Positions 7,276 through 14,128 of a DNA stretch of 64,000 bases are shown here, one piece after another (within the stretch, counting starts at the first letter, position 1; each line of letters starts with the position of its first letter). The position numbers were made by a program, and so were the translations under genes. The stretch is taken from positions 3,705,501 to 3,769,500 of the forward strand of contig NZ_CP136628.1 of NCBI RefSeq assembly GCF_032918005.1, given 5' to 3'. The stretch comes from Bradyrhizobium sp. NDS-1. Its GTDB lineage: Bacteria > Pseudomonadota > Alphaproteobacteria > Rhizobiales > Xanthobacteraceae. A model generated the notes under the pieces. It was given only the letters and a program-made list of their open reading frames with translations, did not search any database and was not told the DNA's origin.

Positions 7276-9534
7276 ATGGGAAAACGATTGATTCCGCCGG
7301 AAGAGCCGGCCGAAATTCACGAGGTGCCGCTGCGCGAAGCGCTCGAGGAGCGCTATCTCGCCTATGCGCTCTCTACCATCATGCACCGCGCGCTGCCCGA
7401 CGCGCGCGACGGCCTGAAGCCGGTCCACCGGCGCATCCTCTACGGCATGCGCCTGCTCAGGCTCGATCCCGGCACCGCCTTCAAGAAATCCGCCAAAATC
7501 GTCGGCGACGTGATGGGCTCGTTCCATCCGCACGGCGACCAGGCGATCTACGACGCCATGGTCCGCCTCGCGCAGGACTTCTCCTCGCGCTATCCGCTGG
7601 TCGACGGCCAGGGCAATTTCGGCAATATCGACGGCGATAACCCCGCCGCCTACCGCTACACCGAAGCCCGCATGACCGACGTCGCGCGGCTTCTCCTCGA
7701 GGGCATCGACGAGGACGGCGTCGAGTTCCGTCCCAATTACGACGGCCAGTCGAAGGAGCCGGTCGTGCTGCCCGGCGGCTTCCCGAACCTGCTCGCCAAC
7801 GGCGCGCAGGGAATCGCCGTCGGCATGGCGACCTCGATCCCGCCGCACAACGCCGCCGAGCTCTGCGATGCCGCGCTGCATCTGATCGAGAAGCCCGATG
7901 CGAAGTCCAGGGCGCTGATGAAGTGGGTGAAGGGTCCGGACTTCCCGACCGGCGGCATCATCGTCGATTCCAAGCAGGCCATCGCGGAAGCCTACACCAC
8001 GGGCCGCGGCTCGTTCCGCGTCCGTGCGCGTTGGACGCAGGAGGAGGGCGCGCGCGGCACCTGGGCTGTCGTCGTCACCGAGATCCCGTTCCTGGTGCAG
8101 AAGTCGCGCCTGATCGAGAAGGTCGCAGAACTGCTGGACCAGAAGAAGCTGCCGCTGGTCGGCGACATCAGGGACGAGTCGGCCGAAGACGTTCGCATCG
8201 TGATCGAGCCGAAGTCGAAGAACGTCGATCCCGCGCTGATGATGGAATCGCTGTTCCGGCTGACCGAGCTCGAGAACAAGATTCCGCTGAACCTGAACGT
8301 GCTGATCAAGGGCAAGGTGCCCAAGGTCGTGGGGCTGGCCGAGTGCCTGCGCGAATGGCTCGACCATCTGCGCGACGTCCTGATCCGCCGCAGCAACTAC
8401 CGCAAGGCGCAGATCGAGCACCGGCTGGAGGTGCTCGGCGGCTTCCTGATCGCCTATCTGAACATCGACGAGGTGATCCGGATCATCCGCAACGAGGACG
8501 AGCCGAAGCCGGCCTTGATGAAGGCGTTCAAGCTCACCGAAGTGCAGGCCGAAGCCATCCTCAACATGCGCCTGCGCTCCCTGCGCAAGCTCGAGGAAAT
8601 GGAGATCCGCACCGAGGACAAGAACCTCCGCGCCGAGCTCAAGGGCATCAACGCGGTGCTCGCCTCGGAAGCCGAGCAGTGGAAGAAGGTCGGCGAGCAG
8701 GTCGGCAAGGTCCGCGACATGTTCGGGCCGAAGACGCCGCTCGGCAAGCGCCGCACCACCTTTGCCGACGCGCCCGAGCACGATCTCGCCGCGATCGAGG
8801 AAGCCTTCGTCGAGCGCGAGCCGGTGACGGTCGTGGTCTCCGACAAGGGCTGGATCCGCACCATGAAGGGCCATGTCGAGGATCTCTCGGGCCTCGCCTT
8901 CAAGCAGGACGACAAGCTCGGTTTTGCGTTTTTTGCGGAAACGACCTCGAAGCTCTTGTTGTTCGCGACCAACGGCAAGTTCTATTCGCTGGATGTCGCA
9001 AAACTGCCCGGCGGTCGCGGCCATGGCGAGCCGATCCGCCTGTTCATCGACATGGAGCAGGAGGCCGCGCCCGTCGCGTTGTTCGTCAACAGGGGCGGAC
9101 GCAAATTCCTGGTCGCGAGCACCGAAGGGCAAGGCTTCGTCGTCAACGAGGACGATTGCGTCGGCACCACCAAGAAGGGCAAGCAGGTCCTCAACGTCGA
9201 GATGCCGAACGAGGCGCGCGTGGTTACCGAAGTGCTCGGTGACAGCGTCGCGGTCATCGGCGAGAACCGCAAAATGCTGGTCTTCCCGCTCGACCAGGTG
9301 CCGGAGATGGCCCGCGGCCGCGGCGTGCGCCTGCAGAAGTACAAGGACGGCGGTCTCTCCGACGTCGTCGTGTTCGAGGCCAAGGCGGGCCTGACCTGGA
9401 AGGACTCGGCGGGGCGCGAATTCAGCGCAACCATGAAGGAGCTCGCGGAGTGGCAAGGCACCCGTGCCGACGCCGGCCGCTTGCCGCCGAAGGGCTTTCC
9501 GAAATCGAACAAGTTCGGCAAGGTGATCGGGTAG
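7276..9534 (+). CDS. parC: DNA topoisomerase IV subunit A ParC
   Basis: Breakage-reunion subunit of topoisomerase IV, which decatenates daughter chromosomes with ParE. The N-terminal domain contains [20 protein letters not shown], the winged-helix [17 protein letters not shown], and the catalytic tyrosine in AAYRYTEAR (Tyr128). The C-terminal beta-pinwheel region covers about residues 500-740. The 752-residue length matches ParC rather than GyrA. In the quinolone-determining region the residue corresponding to E. coli ParC Ser80 is Gln89, and Glu84 is replaced by Asp93. The ATG at 7276 follows a GGGCGGC stretch. Confidence 0.96.
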   Translation: MGKRLIPPEEPAEIHEVPLREALEERYLAYALSTIMHRALPDARDGLKPVHRRILYGMRLLRLDPGTAFKKSAKIVGDVMGSFHPHGDQAIYDAMVRLAQDFSSRYPLVDGQGNFGNIDGDNPAAYRYTEARMTDVARLLLEGIDEDGVEFRPNYDGQSKEPVVLPGGFPNLLANGAQGIAVGMATSIPPHNAAELCDAALHLIEKPDAKSRALMKWVKGPDFPTGGIIVDSKQAIAEAYTTGRGSFRVRARWTQEEGARGTWAVVVTEIPFLVQKSRLIEKVAELLDQKKLPLVGDIRDESAEDVRIVIEPKSKNVDPALMMESLFRLTELENKIPLNLNVLIKGKVPKVVGLAECLREWLDHLRDVLIRRSNYRKAQIEHRLEVLGGFLIAYLNIDEVIRIIRNEDEPKPALMKAFKLTEVQAEAILNMRLRSLRKLEEMEIRTEDKNLRAELKGINAVLASEAEQWKKVGEQVGKVRDMFGPKTPLGKRRTTFADAPEHDLAAIEEAFVEREPVTVVVSDKGWIRTMKGHVEDLSGLAFKQDDKLGFAFFAETTSKLLLFATNGKFYSLDVAKLPGGRGHGEPIRLFIDMEQEAAPVALFVNRGGRKFLVASTEGQGFVVNEDDCVGTTKKGKQVLNVEMPNEARVVTEVLGDSVAVIGENRKMLVFPLDQVPEMARGRGVRLQKYKDGGLSDVVVFEAKAGLTWKDSAGREFSATMKELAEWQGTRADAGRLPPKGFPKSNKFGKVIG

Positions 9535-9543
9535 GGGCTCTCT

Positions 9544-9600
9544 TGTCCCAGACGCGCTGCAACGCGCTTCGCGTTGCTGCGCAGAGCCGGGACCCAGCAA
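9544..9600. repeat. Intergenic repeat, family D fragment
   Basis: Contains gacgcgctgcaacgcgcttcgcgttgctgcgcagagccgggaccc in part (e.g. gctgcaacgcgcttcgcgtt). It resembles the longer elements at 31584-31754 and 41848-41948. Confidence 0.55.
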
Positions 9601-9664
9601 GCTACACGCTACGCTGATGCATGGGCCGGGGCACGAGAAAGATTAGCGCGCAACTGCATCGCAT

Positions 9665-9744
9665 CGTCATTGCGAGCGCAGCGAAGCAATCCAGAATCTT
9701 TGCGCGGCGGCAGCCTGGATTGCCTCGCTGCGCTCGCAATGACG
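9665..9744. repeat. REP-like palindrome, family A copy 1
   Basis: Arms cgtcattgcgagcgcagcg and cgctgcgctcgcaatgacg flank ...aagcaatccag / ctggattgc..., giving a long hairpin. A second copy lies at 13139-13215 with near-identical arms and a different loop, as in bacterial REP/BIME elements. Confidence 0.85.
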
Positions 9745-9897
9745 GGATGCGATGGCGCCGCGCTCCAACTCAAAAGTGCGCATCCCGCAAACGCGTGGCA
9801 GATAGTCGTGAGCGCATGAGTGCTTTTGGCGTCCGGGCACGAACATTGCTTTTTCCTGGCGACTGCGAACGTTCAGTCAAAAGGCGAAACCACACCA

Positions 9898-11448
9898 ATG
9901 TTCAAACCAAAGGCTTTCATTCCGGCGTTGCTTGGGCTCGCGATCGCTGCGGCACCTGCGCATGCGGCGGGCAATCTCATCGCGGTGCTCGAGGCGGAGA
10001 TCGTCACGCTCGATCCGCATTTCTCCACGGCCTATATTTCGCGCACGTTTGGCTACATGGTGTTCGACACGCTGTTCGCGAAAGACTCCAAGGGCGACAT
10101 CAGGCCGCAGATGGTGCAGGACTGGAAGGTCTCCGCGGATGGATTGACCTACACGTTCACACTGCGTGACGGGCTGAAATGGCACGATGGCCAGCCGGTC
10201 ACGGCGGCCGATTGCGTGGCCTCGCTGCGCCGCTGGGGCACCCGCAGCGCGCTTGGCCGCCGCATCTTTGCGATCACGGCCTCGCTCGAGCCGAGCGATG
10301 CGAAGACCTTCGTGCTGACGCTGAAGGAGCCGTCCGGCCTCGTCATCGACGCGCTCGGCAATCCCGTCAGCCCCGTCGCTTTCATGATGCCCGAGCGCAT
10401 TGCGAAAACGCCCGGCGACCAGCGCATCACCGAGATCGTCGGCTCCGGCCCGTTCGTCTACAGCAAGGCCGATCACCGCACCGGCGACCGGATGATCCTG
10501 AAGAAGTTCGCCGACTATGTGCCGCGTTCCGAGCCCGCCGACTTCCTCGCCGGCGGCAAGCGCGTCAGCGTCGACACGCTCGAGATCCGCGTCATTCCCG
10601 ATGGTGCCACCGCCGCATCGGCGCTGCAGGCCGGCGAAGTCGACTTCATGCAATACGCGCCGTTCGATCTGCTGCCGCAAATGGAGAAGAATTCCCGCGT
10701 CAAGCTGGTGAACTTCACCGGTGGCAACATGTTCGCGGGCGCCTATCGCCTCAATGCCGCATCGAAGCCGTTCGACGATCCGGCGATCCGCCGCGTGCTG
10801 TGGAAGCTGGTCGACCAGCGCGAGGTGCTGGACGCCCTCGGACTCGATGCCAAATACGCCACGCCTTGCGCCACCTTCTTCACCTGCGGCACCACCTATG
10901 ACAGCAAGGCCGGCACCGAAGCCGCCGCAAAGCCCTCAATCGAGGCGGCGAAGGCTGCGCTGAAGACGACCAAATATGCCGGCGAGCCCGTCATCGTCAT
11001 GCAGGCGAACGATCTCGAAGCGCCGCGCGTCTCGGCGCAGGTTCTTGCGGAGCGGCTGAAGGCTGCCGGCTTCAACGTCGATCTGCAGGTGATGGACTGG
11101 GCCAGCGTGCTGGCGCGCCGCGCCAAGAAGGAGGGCTGGAGCGTCTATGGCGTGCACGCCGGCGGATTCGATCTCGGCTCGCCGCTGACCAATGTGATGG
11201 TCGCCTTCAATTGTGCCGATTTCACCGGCTGGCAGTGCGACCAGCGCATCACGCCGTTGATGGAAGCCTTCGCCAAGGCGCCGGCCGAGGAGGACCGCAA
11301 GAAGATCGCGGGTGAGATCCAGGCTGTCATGTACGATCAGGCTCCCGGAATTCCGTGGGGCCAGTTCGCGCAGCCTGCCGCCTATCGCGCGACGTTACGC
11401 GGTCTGATACCGTCCGCCATCCCGGTGTTCTGGAATGTCGAGAAATAA
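9898..11448 (+). CDS. ABC transporter substrate-binding protein, family 5 (peptide/nickel type)
   Basis: Periplasmic solute-binding protein of the DppA/OppA family. The 516-residue precursor has a Sec signal peptide ending PAHAAG. It shows the family landmarks LDPHFSTAY, PQMVQDWKVSADGLTYTFTL, LRDGLKWHDGQPVTAADC and GSGPFVY. The ATG at 9898 gives a proper signal peptide; a GTG at 9820 would not. No permease or ATPase genes are adjacent, so its transporter partners must be elsewhere. The GMC oxidoreductase gene starts within a few bases of its stop, which suggests an operon linking uptake and oxidation of a substrate I cannot identify. Confidence 0.9.
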   Translation: MFKPKAFIPALLGLAIAAAPAHAAGNLIAVLEAEIVTLDPHFSTAYISRTFGYMVFDTLFAKDSKGDIRPQMVQDWKVSADGLTYTFTLRDGLKWHDGQPVTAADCVASLRRWGTRSALGRRIFAITASLEPSDAKTFVLTLKEPSGLVIDALGNPVSPVAFMMPERIAKTPGDQRITEIVGSGPFVYSKADHRTGDRMILKKFADYVPRSEPADFLAGGKRVSVDTLEIRVIPDGATAASALQAGEVDFMQYAPFDLLPQMEKNSRVKLVNFTGGNMFAGAYRLNAASKPFDDPAIRRVLWKLVDQREVLDALGLDAKYATPCATFFTCGTTYDSKAGTEAAAKPSIEAAKAALKTTKYAGEPVIVMQANDLEAPRVSAQVLAERLKAAGFNVDLQVMDWASVLARRAKKEGWSVYGVHAGGFDLGSPLTNVMVAFNCADFTGWQCDQRITPLMEAFAKAPAEEDRKKIAGEIQAVMYDQAPGIPWGQFAQPAAYRATLRGLIPSAIPVFWNVEK

Positions 11449-11452
11449 CGCA

Positions 11453-12997
11453 ATGTATGATGTCATTGTTGTCGGCGGCGGCTCCGCTGGCGCGGCGGTT
11501 GCCGCACGGCTGTCCGAGGATTCCGCACGCCGCGTGCTGCTGCTGGAAGCGGGCCGCGACTGGCGCGCCGATGAGGCGCCGTGGGAGGTGCGGACGCCCA
11601 ATCCCATCCCGATCATCCACAAGCGCGAGTACCAGGAGAAATGGCAATGGCCCGATCTGCTGTCGCGCCGCGTGGCCGGGCAGGAGCCACGCTTCTACTG
11701 GCGCGGCAAGGGGCTCGGCGGCTCCTCGATGATGAACGGCCAGATCGCGATCCGCGGCGTGGCAGACGCCTTCGACGAATGGGCCGCCAATGGCTGCACC
11801 GGCTGGTCGGCGAAGGACGTGATGCCGCTGTTCTCCGTGATCGAGGACGATTTTGAGTTCGGCGACGCCGAGGGCCATGGCCGCGGTGGACCGCTGCCGG
11901 TCTATCGCGCGCCGCCGGAGACATGGGGCCCGATCGATCGCGGCTTGCGCGATGCGGCGCTGGCGAGCGGTTATCCCTGGTGCGCCGATCTCAACGGTCC
12001 CGATGGCGAGGGCGTTGCCTGTTATCCCATCAACAGCCGCGACTTGCGCCGCATCAGCACCAATGAGGGCTACCTGGAGCCCGCGCGCGGCCGCGCCAAT
12101 CTGGAGATCCGCGGCCATGCGCTGGTTGATCGCGTGCTGATCAGCGACGGCCGCGCGACCGGCGTCCGCGTCCATTTCGAGGGGCAGGGCACCCACGAGA
12201 TTAGCGCGCGGCAGATCGTGCTGTGCGCCGGCGCCATCCACAGCCCGGCCCTCCTGCTGCGCTCGGGCATCGGGCCAGCGGACGAGTTGAAGGCGATGGG
12301 GATTGCAGTCGAGCGCGACCTGCCCGTCGGCAAGCACTACTTCGACCACCCGCTGTTTCGCGCGACGATCCAGCTCCGCGAAAATCTGCGGCCCACGGAT
12401 CCGGACACGCGCCACACCAATTGCTGCGTGACGTATTCGTCGGGTCTCGCCGACGGCGGCAAGCGCGACATGATCCTGATCGCCTTCAATCACCGCGGCA
12501 TCGGCAACTCCGGGGCGATCGGTGCGGGCCTGTTCAATGCGTATTCGCGCGGCACGCTGAAGCTGGCCTCGACCGACCCTGCGATCGATCCGATCGTCGA
12601 GGAGAACATGCTGGCCGATCCCCGCGACATGCTGCGCATGATGGATGCGGTGAAGCGGCTTGCCGTGATCACGTCGCAGCCCGCGCTGGCAGGCATTGCC
12701 GACTGGATCCGGCTCGCCGATACCGACCTGACTTTGCCGCAAGCCGCCAGCCTGCCGGATCACGAGCTCGACGCGGTGCTGCGCCGTGAGACCGGCGACA
12801 TCCAGCATGCCGCCGGCAGCTGCCGCATGAGCGGCGCTGGCGATGCCGATGGGGTGGTCAATCCCGACGGCACGGTGAAGGGCATCTCGGGCCTGCGTGT
12901 CGCCGACGCCTCGATCATGCCATCCGACTGCCGTGCCAACACGCATTTCACCACGGTGGTGATCGGGGAAGCGATTGCGCGGATGATGATGCGGTAG
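11453..12997 (+). CDS. GMC family FAD-dependent oxidoreductase
   Basis: Glucose-methanol-choline oxidoreductase, oxidising an alcohol group with FAD. The N-terminal dinucleotide fold is YDVIVVGGGSAGAAVAARLS. The GMC signature is at GKGLGGSSMMNGQIAIRG, with a second at GAIHSPALLLRSGIG. The active-site histidine lies in HAAGSCRMSG and the second catalytic position in CRANTHFTTVVIGE. The ATG at 11453 gives 514 residues; another ATG at 11435 overlaps the upstream gene by 14 bases. The substrate is unknown: choline dehydrogenase (BetA) is related but longer, and no bet genes are nearby. Confidence 0.9.
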   Translation: MYDVIVVGGGSAGAAVAARLSEDSARRVLLLEAGRDWRADEAPWEVRTPNPIPIIHKREYQEKWQWPDLLSRRVAGQEPRFYWRGKGLGGSSMMNGQIAIRGVADAFDEWAANGCTGWSAKDVMPLFSVIEDDFEFGDAEGHGRGGPLPVYRAPPETWGPIDRGLRDAALASGYPWCADLNGPDGEGVACYPINSRDLRRISTNEGYLEPARGRANLEIRGHALVDRVLISDGRATGVRVHFEGQGTHEISARQIVLCAGAIHSPALLLRSGIGPADELKAMGIAVERDLPVGKHYFDHPLFRATIQLRENLRPTDPDTRHTNCCVTYSSGLADGGKRDMILIAFNHRGIGNSGAIGAGLFNAYSRGTLKLASTDPAIDPIVEENMLADPRDMLRMMDAVKRLAVITSQPALAGIADWIRLADTDLTLPQAASLPDHELDAVLRRETGDIQHAAGSCRMSGAGDADGVVNPDGTVKGISGLRVADASIMPSDCRANTHFTTVVIGEAIARMMMR

Positions 12998-13010
12998 TCT
13001 GCCGCGCCGG

Positions 13011-13109
13011 TGTCATGCCCCGGCTCGGGGCATCCGGTACGCCGCGGCCCATCGATTCAACCACGACTGTCTCGGAGTACTGGATCGCCCGGTCAAGCCG
13101 GGCGAAGAC
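13011..13109. repeat. Palindromic intergenic repeat, family C copy 1
   Basis: Shares ggtacgccgcggcccatcga, tactggatcgcccggtc and agccgggcga with 38294-38396. Each copy contains two small hairpins, one near each end. Confidence 0.75.
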
Positions 13110-13138
13110 CCGGAGGGTGGGGCCCGCGGCTTCCACAT

Positions 13139-13215
13139 CGTCATTGCGAGCGCAGCGAAGCAATCCAGAATCCCACCGCAAGACTCTGGATTGGTGCGCT
13201 GCGCTCGCAATGACG
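13139..13215. repeat. REP-like palindrome, family A copy 2
   Basis: Arms cgtcattgcgagcgcagcg and gcgctgcgctcgcaatgacg with the inner sequence caatccagaatc ... gactctggattg. It matches the copy at 9665-9744. Confidence 0.85.
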
Positions 13216-13334
13216 GAGCAAGGGGCGGGGCCATCGCGCTCCAATTCACACCTCAAACAGCAGACGCGTCATCGCCTTCCCGCGGCGCATGTCGCCCGAG
13301 TTTTGCTCGACGTGCCGCCACCGAAAAGACGAGG

Positions 13335-13437
13335 GCGCAGGGAAGGCCGGGCGCCGGCTGGCACCCGCGATCCGTGCGCGATAGAAATGCACACGGGGTG
13401 GACCACAGGTGTGCCGGTCGCCCGGCCTTCCCTGCGC
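13335..13437. repeat. Long hairpin with 19-bp perfect arms
   Basis: Left arm gcgcagggaaggccgggcg (13335-13353) and right arm cgcccggccttccctgcgc (13419-13437) are exact reverse complements. The 65-base loop contains a second partial pairing (ccggctggcacc against ggtgtgccgg). This could form a cruciform or a very stable RNA hairpin. Confidence 0.85.
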
Positions 13438-13602
13438 GAATGGTTTTAACGGTGTCCTTCGTGCTCTCCTCGGGGAGCGTTGCACTATTGCCCCCGTCGC
13501 CTTGCGGATGATCGATGCGCGGACCGGTCGGCCGCCACATCACCGCAAGACTTGACGCCAGAACCCCGGGCGTCGGGACCACACGACTTCTCCGTCCGCG
13601 CA

Positions 13603-13662
13603 CGTCTTCGCATGTCGCTGCGAGGGGTGGCGTGTGCTCGCCCCCGAAGCCATGCGAAGACG
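13603..13662. repeat. 12-bp inverted repeat
   Basis: cgtcttcgcatg (13603-13614) and catgcgaagacg (13651-13662) are perfect reverse complements around a 36-base GC-rich loop. It lies in the same non-coding block as the 19-bp hairpin. Confidence 0.75.
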
Positions 13663-14128
13663 CTGTCGGCGTCGTGTCGTTGCGCAAAGGCAATCGCTCA
13701 CGGTGTCCCGCCCTGCAATGCCCGTTGCGCCCGACGCCGTCGCGTCCATCGCTGCCCAGCCCGCGGTTCGTGACGATCGCGATCCGCCCCTTGTCTCGGG
13801 CCAGGGTGTTTTGTGTGTACGACAAATCCGAATTTCGGTAAAGTGGAATATTTTGCGACATGGACCTTGACAGCGGCGCAGCCGGGCGCGCGGCTGTTTT
13901 GCCCGACGGGTGGCCGGGCCGACGGGGGAGCTTTTGCTTCGAGGACGGGTACAAAAATGGCAGCTCCTGAAAAGGCGGAAGTCGCACCGGTCATAGTCGC
14001 CGGCCTGCGGCTCAAAGCGGACTTTGGAGCAAGCAAAGACACAACGGCTTGTGCTAAATTGCCGGTGTGACCGCCCTCGCTTTTCTGGCATGCTGTACTT
14101 GTTCCGATCTCCTTAGAAGGTGCTGCTC

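Larger units (their letters stand above)
9535..9897. other. Repeat-bearing gap parC to binding-protein gene
   Basis: No credible gene. It holds a family D fragment (9544-9600) and a family A palindrome (9665-9744). The remaining 150 bp before the next gene may contain its promoter, but I see no convincing consensus. Confidence 0.6.
12998..14128. other. 1.1-kb repeat-rich non-coding region
   Basis: Contains in order a family C repeat (13011-13109), a REP-like palindrome (13139-13215), a 19-bp perfect inverted repeat (13335-13437), a 12-bp inverted repeat (13603-13662) and a less structured AT-richer stretch to 14115. Several frames are open for 60-240 codons on both strands, but they are arginine/proline/alanine-rich and carry no recognisable domain. 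I regard them as by-products of GC-rich repeat DNA. Confidence 0.6.

Noticed and set aside
6568..9600. A 1010-codon open frame on the minus strand
   Set aside because: It is antisense to parC and recO, whose protein motifs are unmistakable; its own product is His/Arg/Asp-rich without domains, as expected of the complement of high-GC genes.
13139..13437. CRISPR array
   Set aside because: The repeats are single palindromes of different families without regular spacers; no cas genes in the window.
13253..13987. A 244-codon minus-strand frame in the repeat region
   Set aside because: Arginine/proline-rich, crosses a long hairpin, and overlaps equally long frames on the other strand.
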